The notes: generated by a model not told the origin, from the sequence alone. A stretch of DNA of 64,000 bases from Bradyrhizobium sp. CSA207 (GCF_029051685.1 NZ_JAACFT010000012.1:158696-222695), one strand, 5' to 3'. Positions 1-9,787 are shown, numbered from the stretch's first letter. Made by a program: numbers and translations.

Positions 1-653
1 GCCAGCGCACTGGACGCGATTGCCTGGTCCGACGTCAGCACGAAATTGGTCGCAGCCGAGCTTGCGGTCTGGAACTGGGCATTGACCTGCTTGGTGCCGA
101 ACTCGATTGCCTGCGCCTCGGAATCGGAGGCGTTGTTGCCGATATCCTCGAGCTTGAACTTGAGGAGATTGGCATTGCGCGTGAGCTGATTCTGCAGCAG
201 CAGCGCGCTGTCGCGCTTGGCCTGGAGCACCTTCGCGAAGGTCGCGGAGAAATTCGAAAACTCCTTGGCGAGCTTGTCCAGGCTTTCCTGCCGGGCCGAC
301 TTCTTGGCACTCTTGACCGCTTGGCCAATGGCGTTCTTCAGGCTGGCCTCGGCATCCAACGCTGTCTTGGCATCGTCCTCCTTGCCGGTGACGACGAAAT
401 ATTTGACCGCCGAGCGGTAGGCGAGCAGTTCGCGGTCGATATTGCGGGCGAGATCGGCCTCCGTGACGCTGCTGCGGTAGGACCCGACACCGGACGAGAC
501 CCGTTCGAAGCCGAAATAGGCGAACGCCATGCTGCCGGCGGAGATCACCAGCACCGCGGCAAAGCCGAGGATGATCTTGGCGCGGAACCTGAGGGTCGGA
601 AATATGGTGCGCTTTGACGGCGACGCGATACGCCCGGACATTCCAACCCCCAT
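1..653 (-). CDS. Methyl-accepting chemotaxis protein, N-terminal part (cut by window edge)
   Basis: The minus strand is open from position 653 to the window edge, so only the N-terminal ~217 residues are present. Translation gives a short basic N-terminus, one hydrophobic segment (about residues 26-46, ILGFAAVLVISAGSMAFAYF) and then a mostly helical, Ala/Lys/Gln-rich periplasmic stretch with heptad-like character. This is the layout of chemoreceptors with a helical-bundle sensor (CHASE3/HBM type). The HAMP and signalling domains would lie outside the window, so the receptor assignment rests on the N-terminal pattern alone. Two in-frame ATGs are possible (653 and 641); neither has a strong Shine-Dalgarno, although a G-run lies just before the second. 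It could also be the sensor half of a histidine kinase. Confidence 0.6.
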   Translation of the reverse strand, partial: MGVGMSGRIASPSKRTIFPTLRFRAKIILGFAAVLVISAGSMAFAYFGFERVSSGVGSYRSSVTEADLARNIDRELLAYRSAVKYFVVTGKEDDAKTALDAEASLKNAIGQAVKSAKKSARQESLDKLAKEFSNFSATFAKVLQAKRDSALLLQNQLTRNANLLKFKLEDIGNNASDSEAQAIEFGTKQVNAQFQTASSAATNFVLTSDQAIASSAL

Positions 654-973
654 TTTTATGAACAGCCCCGGTCCGGAGGCGCCCCGCCCCCAACCCGATG
701 CGCAAAACTAAGGCAGAATCGATAAGGGGCGGTAAATTCGGCGCACAAGTGCAATTTTTTGGCTTCATCAGCCGAAGACCGGGCGAGCGGGGGACGGGCG
801 GCCGGCATCCGCGCCGGCGGTCCGTTTGGCCGACCCACCCGCGCAACTTATTGCGCGATCGTCGCGATCGATGACTTTTCCATGACCGGGGCGGCCAAAA
901 TCGTAGTTGCAAAGTTCCGGGTCGCTGGTCTCTAATTAGAAACAATCAAAATCAATCCCGGGAGGACTTCACC
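654..973. other. Divergent intergenic region before coxS
   Basis: This 320-base gap separates the leftward receptor gene from the rightward cox operon and must carry both promoters. Near 850-875 there is a GATCG-rich stretch with two overlapping copies of GCGATCG. A good Shine-Dalgarno (GGGAGGA) lies at about 959-965 before coxS. I see no convincing small gene, sigma-54 site or terminator here. Confidence 0.5.
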
Positions 974-1459
974 GTGTCTACAGTCAAACTGACAGTGAAC
1001 GGCAAGGCTGTTGCCGTTGACGTCGAGGACCGCACCCTGCTGGTCCAGCTCCTGCGCGATCACCTCAACCTCACCGGGACCCATGTCGGCTGCGACACCA
1101 GCCAGTGCGGCGCTTGCGTCGTGCACATGGACGGCAAGGCGGTGAAATCCTGCACCATGCTGGCGGGACAGGCCGACGGCGCCAACGTCACCACCATTGA
1201 AGGCATCGCCAGGGGCGACGAGCTGCACCCCATGCAGGCCGCCTTCCGCGACAATCACGGCCTGCAGTGCGGCTATTGCACGCCGGGCATGATCATGTCG
1301 GCGATCGACATTGTGCACCGCCATGGTGGCGAGCTCGACGAGGCGACCGTCCGCCAAGAGCTCGAAGGCAATATCTGCCGCTGCACCGGTTACCACAACA
1401 TCGTCAAAGCCGTGCTGGATGCGGCCGGACGCATGAAGGTTTCGCAGGCGGCCGAGTAA
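974..1459 (+). CDS. coxS: Carbon monoxide dehydrogenase-type small subunit, [2Fe-2S] protein
   Basis: This 161-residue protein is the iron-sulfur subunit of a xanthine oxidase-family molybdenum hydroxylase. It carries electrons from the Mo site in CoxL to the FAD in CoxM. The plant-ferredoxin-type cluster motif is seen as [13 protein letters not shown] with a further Cys in KSCTM (residues ~40-60), and the second cluster as LQCGYCTPG and [10 protein letters not shown] (~100-140). Length matches CoxS. The GTG start follows a clear Shine-Dalgarno (GGGAGGA). It is first in an S-L-M gene order, the order described for form II enzymes (form I is M-S-L). No maturation genes (coxDEFG) follow. Confidence 0.93.
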   Translation: MSTVKLTVNGKAVAVDVEDRTLLVQLLRDHLNLTGTHVGCDTSQCGACVVHMDGKAVKSCTMLAGQADGANVTTIEGIARGDELHPMQAAFRDNHGLQCGYCTPGMIMSAIDIVHRHGGELDEATVRQELEGNICRCTGYHNIVKAVLDAAGRMKVSQAAE

Positions 1460-1546
1460 TACGGCTCGCCTCGAACAAGAATCACCACCGCCGCTTTCGA
1501 TGGAAAGGGCGGGCAAAACACAGAATTCCAGTCGGGAGGACAGGAC

Positions 1547-3889
1547 ATGGGTGTTGAAGGCATCGGCGCAAGCGTCGTGCGCAAGGAAGACAAGCGTTTC
1601 ATCACCGGCAAGGGCCGGTACGTCGACGACATCAAATTGCAGGGCATGACCCATGCCCATTTCATCAGAAGCCCGCACGCGCATGCCAAGGTGAAGGGGA
1701 TCGACTCCGCCGAGGCGCTGAAGATGCCGGGCGTGGTCGCGGTACTTACCGGCCAGCAAATTGTCGACGACAAGGTCGGCAACCTCATCTGCGGCTGGGC
1801 CATCACGTCGAAGGACGGCAGCCCGATGAAGATGGGCGCATGGCCGGCGATGGCGCCCGAGACGGTGCGTTTCGTCGGTCAGGCCGTCGCGGTGGTGATC
1901 GCCGAGACCAAGAATCTCGCGCGCGATGCGGCGGAAGCGGTCGTCGTCGACTATGAAGAGCTTCCCGCGGTCGCCGACGTGCATGCCGCGATCAAGGCTG
2001 GCGCGCCGCAGCTTCATCCCGAGGCCCCCGGCAACCAGGTTTATGACTGGGTCATCGGCGATGAGGGCGCGACCGACGCCGCCTTCTCGAAGGCCGCCAA
2101 TGTGGTCAAGCTCGACGTCACCAACAACCGCCTCGCGCCCAATGCGATGGAGCCGAGGGCGGCGATCGCCGATTACGATTCGGCGGAGGAGCATTTCACG
2201 CTCTACACGACGTCGCAGAATCCCCACGTCGCCCGCCTCGTGCTGTCGGCATTCTACAACATCGCGCCCGAGCACAAGCTACGCGTGATCGCCCCGGACG
2301 TCGGCGGCGGCTTCGGCTCGAAGATCTTCATCTATCCCGAAGAGATGGTGGCGCTGTGGGCTTCGAAGAAAGTCGGCCGTCCCGTGAAATGGACCGGCGA
2401 CCGCACCGAGGCCTTCCTCACCGACGCGCATGGCCGCGACCATGTCACCCATGCCGAGATGGCATTTGACGCCAACAACAACATCACCGGCTTGAAGGTG
2501 AAGACCTACGCCAATTTCGGCGCCTACATGTCGCTGTTCTCGTCGTCGGTGCCGACCTATCTCTACGCGACGCTGCTGTCGGGCCAGTACAACATCCCGG
2601 CGATCCATGCCGAGGTGATCGGGGTCTACACCAACACCACCCCGGTCGACGCCTATCGCGGCGCGGGCCGCCCCGAGGCGAGCTATCTGATCGAACGGCT
2701 GATGGAGACGGCGGCGCGGCAGCTGAAGGTCGATCCGGCCGCGCTGCGCCGGCAGAACTTCATCACCCAGTTCCCGCACCAGACGCCGGTGATCATGGCC
2801 TATGACACCGGCGACTTTAACGCCTCGCTCGATGCCGCGATGAAGGCGATCGACTATGCCGGCTTTGCCGCACGCAAGGCCAAGGCGAAAGCCGACGGCA
2901 TGCTGCGCGGCATCGGCGTGTCCTGCTACATCGAGGCCTGCGGCATCGCGCCCTCGAAGGCGGTCGGCAGCCTGGGCGCCGGCGTCGGCTTGTGGGAATC
3001 CGCCGAGGTACGCGTCAACCCGGTCGGCACCATCGAGATCCTGACGGGCTCGCACAGCCACGGTCAGGGTCACGAGACCACGTTCTGCCAGCTCGTCGCG
3101 GAGCGACTCGGCATTCCCATCAGCCAGGTCTCGATCGTCCATGGCGACACCGACAAGGTGCAGTTCGGCATGGGCACCTACGGCTCGCGCTCCGCGGCCG
3201 TCGGTCTCACCGCGATCCTCAAGGCCATGGAGAAGATGGAAGCCAAGGCCAAGAAGATCGCCGCGCATGCGCTGGAGGCATCGGAGGCCGACATCGTCAT
3301 CGAGAATGGCGAGTTCAAGGTGACCGGCACCGACAAGGCGATCGCGCTGCCGATGGTCGCTCTCGCGGCCTACACCGCGCACAATCTGCCGGATGGGATG
3401 GAGCCGGGCCTGAAGGAGAGCGCCTTCTACGATCCGACCAACTTCACCTTCCCGGCAGGGGCGTACATCTGTGAAGTCGAGGTCGATCCCGGCACAGGCA
3501 AGACCTCCTTCGTCAACTTCGTCGCGGCCGACGATTTCGGCCGGCTGATCAACCCGATGATCGTCGAGGGCCAGGTCCATGGCGGCCTCGCTCAAGGCAT
3601 CGGGCAGGCGCTGCTCGAGCACGCTATCTATGATGCCAACGGCCAGCCGGTCACGGCCTCGTTCATGGACTACTCCATGCCGCGCGCCGACGATCTGCCG
3701 TCGTTCAAGCTCTCCCACACCACGACGCTCTGCCCGGGCAATCCCTTGGGCATCAAGGGTTGCGGTGAGGCCGGCGCGATCGGCGCCTCTGCGGCCGTGA
3801 TCAACGCGATCACGGATGCGATCGGCAAGAACAATCTGGAAATGCCTGCCACCCCGGACCGGGTGTGGCGCACGATCCACGCGGCCTGA
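1547..3889 (+). CDS. coxL: Carbon monoxide dehydrogenase-type large subunit, form II (molybdopterin)
   Basis: This 780-residue catalytic subunit binds molybdopterin cytosine dinucleotide. The active-site loop reads AYRGAGR (residues 369-375), the signature used for form II CoxL. Form I enzymes proven to oxidise CO have AYxCSFR with the Cu-Mo-ligating cysteine, which is missing here. The C-terminal [10 protein letters not shown] segment supplies the conserved catalytic Glu. A GGGAGGA Shine-Dalgarno precedes the ATG, 87 bases after coxS. Form II enzymes have been linked to slow CO use in Bradyrhizobium, but their real substrate is debated. An aldehyde or N-heterocycle hydroxylase is a fair alternative. 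The family call is very safe; the substrate is not. Confidence 0.9.
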   Translation: MGVEGIGASVVRKEDKRFITGKGRYVDDIKLQGMTHAHFIRSPHAHAKVKGIDSAEALKMPGVVAVLTGQQIVDDKVGNLICGWAITSKDGSPMKMGAWPAMAPETVRFVGQAVAVVIAETKNLARDAAEAVVVDYEELPAVADVHAAIKAGAPQLHPEAPGNQVYDWVIGDEGATDAAFSKAANVVKLDVTNNRLAPNAMEPRAAIADYDSAEEHFTLYTTSQNPHVARLVLSAFYNIAPEHKLRVIAPDVGGGFGSKIFIYPEEMVALWASKKVGRPVKWTGDRTEAFLTDAHGRDHVTHAEMAFDANNNITGLKVKTYANFGAYMSLFSSSVPTYLYATLLSGQYNIPAIHAEVIGVYTNTTPVDAYRGAGRPEASYLIERLMETAARQLKVDPAALRRQNFITQFPHQTPVIMAYDTGDFNASLDAAMKAIDYAGFAARKAKAKADGMLRGIGVSCYIEACGIAPSKAVGSLGAGVGLWESAEVRVNPVGTIEILTGSHSHGQGHETTFCQLVAERLGIPISQVSIVHGDTDKVQFGMGTYGSRSAAVGLTAILKAMEKMEAKAKKIAAHALEASEADIVIENGEFKVTGTDKAIALPMVALAAYTAHNLPDGMEPGLKESAFYDPTNFTFPAGAYICEVEVDPGTGKTSFVNFVAADDFGRLINPMIVEGQVHGGLAQGIGQALLEHAIYDANGQPVTASFMDYSMPRADDLPSFKLSHTTTLCPGNPLGIKGCGEAGAIGASAAVINAITDAIGKNNLEMPATPDRVWRTIHAA

Positions 3890-3903
3890 GAGGAGCATCA
3901 AAG

Positions 3904-4704
3904 ATGTATCAGACCACTTATCATCGCGCCTCCTCGGTCGATGAGGCCGCCGCTCTCTTCGCGAAGGGTAGTGAGGCGAAATTTCTCGCCGGCGGCCAGA
4001 CGCTGCTGCCGGTCATGAAGCAGCGGCTCGCCAGCCCGTCGGATGTGATCGATCTCGGCAAGATCAAGGAGTTGATCGGCATCGAGGTCTCGGGCGACAC
4101 GCTGACCGTCAAGGCCGCAACACCGCATTATGACGTCGCGACCAGCGACGCCGTGAAGAAGGCGATACCCGCGCTTGCCTATCTGGCGTCGCTGATCGGC
4201 GATCCCGCCGTGCGATACCGCGGCACGATCGGCGGCTCGATCGCCAACAACGATCCTGCCGCGGATTATCCCGCCGCGCTGCTCGCGCTCGGCGCCACCG
4301 TGAAGACTAACAAGCGGTCGATTGCGGCGGAGGATTTCTTCAAGGGCCTGTTCACGACCGCCCTCGAGGACGGCGAGATCATCACGTCGGTGTCGTTCCC
4401 GGTTCCGCAGAAGGCGGGCTACGCCAAGATGCCGCATCCCGCCTCGCGCTTCGCGCTCACCGCCGTCTTCGTCGCGCAGACGAAATCGGGCGAGATCCGA
4501 GTCGCCGCGACCGGCGCCTCGCAAAGCGGCGTGATGCGGGTGCCCGCGATCGAGGCCGCGCTGAAGACAAGCTGGTCGCCGTCAGCCATCGATGGCGTGA
4601 CCATTTCGGCGAGCAATCTGCTGTCAGATATCCACGGCACGTCGGAGTACCGTGCCAATCTGATCAAGGTGATGGCGCAACGCGCCGTAGCCGCGGCTGG
4701 TTGA
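3904..4704 (+). CDS. coxM: Carbon monoxide dehydrogenase-type medium subunit, FAD-binding
   Basis: This 266-residue flavoprotein subunit passes electrons from CoxS to the quinone or other acceptor. It has the expected FAD motifs: AGGQTLLPVMKQRL near residue 30 and TIGGSIANNDPAADYPAALLAL near 110. I chose the ATG at 3904 because GAGAGGAG sits directly before it and the longer frame back into coxL adds nonconserved residues. It is 14 bases after the coxL stop and clearly in the same transcript. A strong hairpin terminator follows 24 bases after the stop, so the operon ends here. Confidence 0.92.
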   Translation: MYQTTYHRASSVDEAAALFAKGSEAKFLAGGQTLLPVMKQRLASPSDVIDLGKIKELIGIEVSGDTLTVKAATPHYDVATSDAVKKAIPALAYLASLIGDPAVRYRGTIGGSIANNDPAADYPAALLALGATVKTNKRSIAAEDFFKGLFTTALEDGEIITSVSFPVPQKAGYAKMPHPASRFALTAVFVAQTKSGEIRVAATGASQSGVMRVPAIEAALKTSWSPSAIDGVTISASNLLSDIHGTSEYRANLIKVMAQRAVAAAG

Positions 4705-4727
4705 TAGCGCCTCAACACAAATTTTCC

Positions 4728-4761
4728 GCGGCGCGCACTTCGGTGCGCGCCGCTTTTATTT
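4728..4761 (+). terminator. Intrinsic terminator of the coxSLM operon
   Basis: A perfect 11-bp GC-only-rich stem (GCGGCGCGCAC / GTGCGCGCCGC) with a stable TTCG tetraloop is followed by TTTTATTT. It lies 24 bases after the coxM stop. Confidence 0.88.
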
Positions 4762-4906
4762 CGGCTATGCGGCATGAAAATCGCTTGCCTCGCTGGCGTG
4801 AAGGCGGGAAAAGTTAATCAGCCAATTAACTCGCCCCACAGAGGAACGTCCCGAGCGCCTGTCGATCATTGGCGATCCGCGCCTCGAGACCCGAGGAAAC
4901 AACAAC

Positions 4907-6031
4907 GTGCTCGACAAATCAGCCCAAGAAAAATCAGAAGGCTCCTCCGTCCGCACCTCAGGCCCGCTTTCAGGCTTCCGCATCGTCGAATTCGCCGGCA
5001 TCGGCCCGGGTCCGTTCGCCAGCATGATGCTGGCCGACATGGGCGCCGAGGTCGTTACCCTCGACCGCGTCGGCGCGAAGAAGAGCATGAAGTCGGTGGC
5101 CGGACGCGGCCGCAAGGTGGTCGAGCTCGACCTCAAGGACAAGGCTGCAATCGCAGAGGTGCTCGACCTGCTTGCCAGCGCGGACGCGCTGGTCGAAGGT
5201 TTCCGTCCCGGCGTGATGGAGCGGCTCGGGCTCGGCCCTGACGTGGTGCTTGCCCGCAATCCAAAGCTCGTCTACGGCCGCATGACCGGCTGGGGCCAGG
5301 AAGGCCCGCTTGCAAACGCCGCCGGCCACGACATCAATTACATCTCGATCACCGGCGCGCTCGCCGCGATCGGCACCAAAGAAGCGCCGGTGCCGCCGCT
5401 CAACCTGGTCGGTGATTTCGGCGGCGGCGCGCTCTATCTCGTCGTCGGCGTGCTCGCCGCATTGCTGGAAGCCTCGAGGTCGGGCAAGGGCCAGGTGGTC
5501 GACGCTGCGATGTGCGACGGCGCGGCATCGCTGATGTCGTTCTTCTTCGACATGACCACGATCGGCCGCTGGACCGAGGGCCGCAACCAGAATTTCCTCG
5601 ACGGCGGCGCGCATTTCTACGGCGTCTACGAATGCGCCTGCGGCCATTTCGTCTCGATCGGCTCGATCGAGCCGCAGTTCTATGCGCTGCTGCGCGAGCA
5701 CGCTGGCCTAACCGATGCCGATTTCGACGCGCAGATGGACCGCAAGGCCTGGCCCGCGCTGAAGGAGAAGCTGAAGGCCGTGTTCAAGAGCAAGACGCGC
5801 GAGGACTGGTGCAAGATCATGGAAGGCACCGACATCTGCTTCGCGCCGGTGCTGACCATGTCGGAAGCGACCGAACATCCGCACATGGTCGCCCGGAACG
5901 TCTTCGTCGAGCGCCACGGCGTCAAGCAGCCGGCACCGGCGCCAAGGTTCTCGCGGACGCCGTCGGCGGTGCGCGAGCCGGAGGCGGCGGAGCTCGGGGC
6001 GGTGACGAAGGCGTGGAAAGCGGGAAGATAA
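4907..6031 (+). CDS. Alpha-methylacyl-CoA racemase-type CaiB/BaiF family protein
   Basis: This 374-residue protein belongs to the type III CoA-transferase fold. The N-terminus ([20 protein letters not shown]) is very like alpha-methylacyl-CoA racemases. The His/Asp pair used for alpha-proton exchange in the mycobacterial racemase aligns with H141 (GHDINYI) and D170 (LVGDFGGG). Racemase is therefore a better call than CoA-transferase, which uses an Asp in a different context. The start is GTG at 4907 behind a GAGGAAA Shine-Dalgarno. It lies past the cox terminator, so it is probably an independent gene. Likely role: epimerising 2-methyl-branched acyl-CoAs for beta-oxidation. Confidence 0.82.
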   Translation: MLDKSAQEKSEGSSVRTSGPLSGFRIVEFAGIGPGPFASMMLADMGAEVVTLDRVGAKKSMKSVAGRGRKVVELDLKDKAAIAEVLDLLASADALVEGFRPGVMERLGLGPDVVLARNPKLVYGRMTGWGQEGPLANAAGHDINYISITGALAAIGTKEAPVPPLNLVGDFGGGALYLVVGVLAALLEASRSGKGQVVDAAMCDGAASLMSFFFDMTTIGRWTEGRNQNFLDGGAHFYGVYECACGHFVSIGSIEPQFYALLREHAGLTDADFDAQMDRKAWPALKEKLKAVFKSKTREDWCKIMEGTDICFAPVLTMSEATEHPHMVARNVFVERHGVKQPAPAPRFSRTPSAVREPEAAELGAVTKAWKAGR

Positions 6032-6060
6032 ACTCCCGGTCAGCGCACCAACCTCCTCTC

Positions 6061-6227
6061 GTCATCCCGGACAAGCGCGCCCCCTAAGCGCGCGCGCCGA
6101 TCCGGGATCCATAACCACAGGCGGATGTGGTTGCGAAGACTCGGAGTTGGCGCCTCGCGCCGCGACTACGTCCTGTGGATATGGGTCCCGGATCTACGCG
6201 CGCTTTGGCGCGCTTGTCCGGGACGAC
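6061..6227. repeat. Long imperfect palindrome, tcatcccggacaagcgcg type
   Basis: The two ends are inverted copies (GTCATCCCGGACAAGCGCGC and its complement ending CCGGGACGAC) about 165 bases apart, with inner GATCCGGGATCC-like arms. It sits between two convergent genes. Elements of this kind are common between genes in Bradyrhizobium. Confidence 0.75.
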
Positions 6228-6265
6228 ACCTGTTGGTTGGCAGCAGTCGCGTCCAACGCGGCGGC

Positions 6266-7384
6266 CTAAGCCGCCGCATCCACCTTCAGCACCCCACGGC
6301 GGATCTGATCTTCCTCGATCGACTCGAACAGGGCCTTGAAATTGCCCTCGCCAAAGCCGTCATCGCCCTTGCGCTGAATGAACTCGAAGAAGATCGGGCC
6401 AATCGCGTTGGCCGAGAAGATCTGGAGCAGCACCTTGGTCTGGCCGCCGTCGACGACGCTCTCGCCGTCGATCAGGATGCCATTGTTCTGAAGCCGCGCA
6501 ACGTCCTCGCCATGCTGGGGCAGACGGGCGTCGATCCGCTCGAAATAGGTGGCGGGCGGAGCCGGCATGAACGGCAGGCCGACTTCGCGAAGGCCCTCGA
6601 TCGTGCTGTAGATGTCGCGGCAGCCGCAGGCGATGTGCTGGATGCCTTCGCCGCGATAGATCTTCAGATATTCCTCGATCTGGCCGGAATCGCCGGCATC
6701 CTCGTTGATCGGAATCCGGATCTTGCCGTCGGGGCTGGTCAGCGCCCGCGAGAACAGGCCCGACGCACGTCCTTCGATGTCGAAGAAGCGGATCTGGCGG
6801 AAATTGAAGAGCTTCTCGTAGAAGCCGGTCCAGACATCCATGCGGCCGCGGTGGACGTTGTGGGTGAGGTGGTCGAGATAGAACAGGCCGGCACCTAGGG
6901 GACGCGGATCGCGCGCGCCGAGCCATTCGAACTCGGCATCATAGGCCGAGCCCTTGGCCCCATAGCGATCGACGAAATAGAGCAGGCTGCCGCCGATGCC
7001 CTTGATCGCGGGGACGTCGAGCGCCTTCTGCGCGGATGACACATCGGCCGGTTCGGCGCCGAGCGCAATCGCCCGATCATGAGCCGCCTTGGCATCGACC
7101 ACGCGGAACGCCATCGACGGCGCGCAGGGGCCATGCGCGGCGACAAAGTCATAACCGTGGGTGCCGGGCTCCTCGTTGACGAGATAGTTGATGTCGCCCT
7201 GGCGATAGACCGTGATTGCCATGCTCTTGTGGCGCGCGACGGGCGCATAGCCCATCAGCTTGAACAGCGCGTGCAGCTCTTGCGGGTTGGGGTGCGCATA
7301 CTCGACGAACTCGAACCCGTCGGTCCCCATCGGATTGTCGGCGCTGATCGTGGCCGGCGGTGCATCGTGCGGAAACGGACCCAT
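6266..7384 (-). CDS. hpd: 4-hydroxyphenylpyruvate dioxygenase
   Basis: This 372-residue non-haem Fe(II) enzyme converts 4-hydroxyphenylpyruvate to homogentisate. The metal triad is visible: His in YLDHLTHNV, His in IQHIACGC and Glu in PIFFEFIQRKG near the C-terminus. The C-terminal helix region (GFGEGNFKALFESIE) is typical of the family. The ATG at 7384 has a GGGAGAG Shine-Dalgarno; an internal Met 19 codons in is possible. It is divergent from an Lrp-type regulator with 120 bases between, as expected for a regulated catabolic gene. Its product feeds hmgA and fahA at 8.5-11.3 kb. Confidence 0.95.
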   Translation of the reverse strand: MGPFPHDAPPATISADNPMGTDGFEFVEYAHPNPQELHALFKLMGYAPVARHKSMAITVYRQGDINYLVNEEPGTHGYDFVAAHGPCAPSMAFRVVDAKAAHDRAIALGAEPADVSSAQKALDVPAIKGIGGSLLYFVDRYGAKGSAYDAEFEWLGARDPRPLGAGLFYLDHLTHNVHRGRMDVWTGFYEKLFNFRQIRFFDIEGRASGLFSRALTSPDGKIRIPINEDAGDSGQIEEYLKIYRGEGIQHIACGCRDIYSTIEGLREVGLPFMPAPPATYFERIDARLPQHGEDVARLQNNGILIDGESVVDGGQTKVLLQIFSANAIGPIFFEFIQRKGDDGFGEGNFKALFESIEEDQIRRGVLKVDAAA

Positions 7385-7471
7385 GGTGCTCTCCCAATTG
7401 CTGCTGCCCTGAACTATCCTTCATCAAGCGCGCAAGGAGCGTGCAATCGGGACGCATTTTCGCTACCCTAC

Positions 7472-7484
7472 GCACAGTTTGTGC
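7472..7484. promoter_or_regulatory. Palindrome between hpd and its divergent Lrp-type regulator
   Basis: GCACA-GTT-TGTGC is a perfect 5-bp-arm inverted repeat. It is 88 bases upstream of hpd and 20 bases upstream of the regulator start. Position and symmetry suit an operator for the Lrp/AsnC-type protein; the assignment is an inference. Confidence 0.5.
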
Positions 7485-7504
7485 ATGGATTGGACATTTC
7501 GCGC

Positions 7505-7984
7505 ATGATTTCAGTAGACGCCTTCGACGTCAGGATTCTGAGCGCGCTCCAGGATGACGGTCGCCTCACCAACCAGGAACTTGCCGAGCTCGCGGGCCTC
7601 TCGGCCTCGCAATGCTCGCGGCGGCGGATGCGGCTGGAGGAGGAGAAGGTGATCGCGGGCTATCACGCCGACCTCTCCAGCGAGGCGCTCGGTTTCGGCG
7701 TGGTCGCCTTCATCCAGGTGACGCTGGCCACGCACTCGCCGGACAATTCCAAGCGCTTCCGCACGCTTGTGAACCGCATCGACGAGATCCAGGAGGCCTA
7801 TTCGCTGACAGGCGATGCCGACTACGTGTTGAAGGCCGTGCTGCGCGACCTCAAGGGGCTCTCCAACCTCGTCAACGATGTGCTGATGCCGCACCAGAGC
7901 GTGGCGCATGTGCGCTCATCGATCGTGCTTGACAGGCTGAAGGAGAGCACGCGGCTGCCACTGAAGGATTTGAAGGCTGGCTGA
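7505..7984 (+). CDS. Lrp/AsnC family transcriptional regulator, probable regulator of hpd
   Basis: This 159-residue protein has an N-terminal winged helix-turn-helix (DAFDVRILSALQDDGRLTNQ, then LAGLSASQCSRRRMRLEEE) and a C-terminal RAM ligand-binding domain with the typical G-D-A-D-Y turn (TGDADYVLKA). The frame stays open upstream, but family length and the divergent layout place the start at ATG 7505. Lrp-type proteins usually sense an amino acid or related acid; next to hpd, tyrosine or an aromatic keto acid is a sensible ligand (inference). Confidence 0.88.
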   Translation: MISVDAFDVRILSALQDDGRLTNQELAELAGLSASQCSRRRMRLEEEKVIAGYHADLSSEALGFGVVAFIQVTLATHSPDNSKRFRTLVNRIDEIQEAYSLTGDADYVLKAVLRDLKGLSNLVNDVLMPHQSVAHVRSSIVLDRLKESTRLPLKDLKAG

Positions 7985-8060
7985 AATCGAGGGAAATGCG
8001 GCATTCGCGATTTCTGCCTGATTTGCGATGATGCGTTCGCTTCGAGCGAGGGCTTTCAAA

Positions 8061-8372
8061 ATGGCGCTGCAACTTCGACCGAACTGCGAATATTGCGATC
8101 GCGACCTGCCGCCGAATGCAACGGATGCGCGGATCTGCTCCTATGAATGCACGTTCTGCGCGGAGTGTGTCGAGACGAAACTGTCCAACGTCTGCCCGAA
8201 CTGCGGCGGCGGCTTTGCCCCGCGCCCGATCCGCCCCACGCAGGAATGGCGGCCGGGCGTGTGCACGTCCAAGCAGGCACCATCAGACAAGCGAGTGCAT
8301 CTGAAGTACAGCCTGGAGGACGTTGCCGCGCATTGCGCGAGGATACGCGACGTGCCGGCTGAGAAACGGTAG
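8061..8372 (+). CDS. DUF1272 domain protein, small zinc-ribbon type
   Basis: This 103-residue protein starts MALQLRPNCEYCDRDLPP and has a series of Cys pairs (CEYC, CSYECTFC, CVE, CPNC) that fit two zinc knuckles in the first 60 residues. This is the DUF1272 pattern. The function is unknown. The start was set at ATG 8061 because the family begins there; the open frame extends 11 codons further upstream. It is a single gene between the Lrp regulator and a palindromic repeat. Confidence 0.85.
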   Translation: MALQLRPNCEYCDRDLPPNATDARICSYECTFCAECVETKLSNVCPNCGGGFAPRPIRPTQEWRPGVCTSKQAPSDKRVHLKYSLEDVAAHCARIRDVPAEKR

Positions 8373-8384
8373 GTCTCTCCACGC

Positions 8385-8470
8385 GTCATTGCGAGGAGCC
8401 CTTCGCGACGAAGCAATCCAGACTGCCTCTGCGGAAAGATTCTGGATTGCTTCGCTGCGCTCGCAATGAC
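8385..8470. repeat. Palindrome of the gtcattgcgaggag/gaagcaatccag type
   Basis: GTCATTGCGAGGAGC at the left end is mirrored by GCGCTCGCAATGAC at the right, and GAAGCAATCCAGA by TCTGGATTGCTTC inside. The element folds into a long cruciform or hairpin between convergent genes. Confidence 0.8.
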
Positions 8471-8494
8471 GGAGTGGGTGGCGACGACCGAGCC

Positions 8495-9766
8495 TCACTC
8501 CGCCGGCAAAATCGTGCCCTCGACCTCGCCGAAGCCGACGCGGTAGCCGTTGCCCTGGCACCAGCCGCGCATGACGAGGCTATCGCCGTCTTCCAGGAAC
8601 GACCGCTTGGCGCCGCCGGGCAGTTCGACCGGCTCGGTGCCATTCCAGCTGATTTCCAAGAGGCTGCCGCGCTGATTCTTCTCCGGGCCGGAGATCGTGC
8701 CGGACCCCAAGAGATCGCCGACGTTCATCGCGCAGCCGCTCGACGCATGATGCATCAGCTGCTGCACCGAGGACCAGTACATGTATTTGAAGTTGGTGCG
8801 GCTGATGCTCGTTGGCGCATTCGCGCTGCCCGGGCGCAGGTAGACATCGAGCTCGATGCTGTAGTTCTGTGCCTTGCCCTGCTTGAGATAATCCAGCGGC
8901 GCCGGCTCCTGCTCTGGCCCGTTCAGCCGGAACGGCTCCAGCGCCTCGCGCGTCACCACCCACGGACTGATCGAGGTCGCAAACGCTTTCGCCAGGAACG
9001 GCCCCAGCGGCACGTATTCCCATTGCTGGATGTCGCGCGCGCTCCAGTCGTTGAGCAGCACGAAGCCAAAGATCATCTCCTCGGCTTGTTGCTCGGTTAG
9101 CATGCCGCCCATGGCTGAGGCCTGGCCAATCACGACGCCCATCTCCAGCTCGAAATCGAGCCGCTTGCACGGCGCAAAGCTCGGCGTCTCCACGTTCGGC
9201 GGCTTCAACTGCCCGCGCGGCCGCCGCACTTTGGTGCCGCTGACGACGACCGTCGAGGCACGGCCGTTATAGCCGATCGGCATATGGAGCCAGTTCGGCT
9301 GCAGCGCATTGTCCTTGCCGCGGAACATCACGCCGACATTGGTGGCGTGCTCCTTGGATGAATAGAAATCGGTGTAGCCGGAGACCGCGAATGGCATGTG
9401 CATTGTCACATCCGCCATCGGCACCAGCGCCCGCGCGCGCAGTTCCCTGTTGTCACGCAGCTCCGGATGATCGGCGCGCAACAGCTCGCTGATTCGCGCC
9501 CGCGTCTTCGACCAGACCTTGGGCCCGAGGGCCATGAAGGCATTGAGCGACGGCGCTGAAAACACCCCGAGCGGTCCGACGTCGAGCCGGGAGTCTTGCT
9601 CGAGCTCCCAGAGATCGAGCACGTAATTGCCGATGGCGACGCCGACGCGGGGCGTCGGATTGGCTACGGTCGAGAACACGCCGTAGGGCAGGTTCTGGAT
9701 CGGGAAGTCGGACGCGGCATCGACGTCGATGAAGGAGCGGAGGCTGGGATCGTTGGGATGGGGCAT
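8495..9766 (-). CDS. fahA: Fumarylacetoacetase
   Basis: This 423-residue enzyme hydrolyses fumarylacetoacetate to fumarate and acetoacetate, the last step of the homogentisate pathway. It has an SH3-like N-terminal region (LPYGVFSTVANPTPRVGVAIG) and the FAH fold with the metal Glu/Asp segments LDFELEMGVVIG and FGFVLLNDWSARDIQQWEY, then GSGTISGPE. I placed the start at ATG 9766 (MPHPNDPSLRSF); the longer frame runs into a palindromic repeat. It is downstream of hmgA on the same strand, with a 154-base palindrome between them. No maleylacetoacetate isomerase gene is nearby. Confidence 0.94.
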   Translation of the reverse strand: MPHPNDPSLRSFIDVDAASDFPIQNLPYGVFSTVANPTPRVGVAIGNYVLDLWELEQDSRLDVGPLGVFSAPSLNAFMALGPKVWSKTRARISELLRADHPELRDNRELRARALVPMADVTMHMPFAVSGYTDFYSSKEHATNVGVMFRGKDNALQPNWLHMPIGYNGRASTVVVSGTKVRRPRGQLKPPNVETPSFAPCKRLDFELEMGVVIGQASAMGGMLTEQQAEEMIFGFVLLNDWSARDIQQWEYVPLGPFLAKAFATSISPWVVTREALEPFRLNGPEQEPAPLDYLKQGKAQNYSIELDVYLRPGSANAPTSISRTNFKYMYWSSVQQLMHHASSGCAMNVGDLLGSGTISGPEKNQRGSLLEISWNGTEPVELPGGAKRSFLEDGDSLVMRGWCQGNGYRVGFGEVEGTILPAE

Positions 9767-9787
9767 TGGTTGTCCGTTGGCTCTGTC

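Noticed and set aside
851..875. A GATCG-rich stretch as a FixK-type box before coxS
   Set aside because: It lacks the TTGAT-N4-ATCAA spacing and is better explained as overlapping GCGATCG copies.
932..3901. Two long minus-strand open frames opposite the cox genes
   Set aside because: They are Asp/Arg/His/Gly-rich complements of well-conserved CoxS and CoxL, a usual effect of high-GC codon bias.
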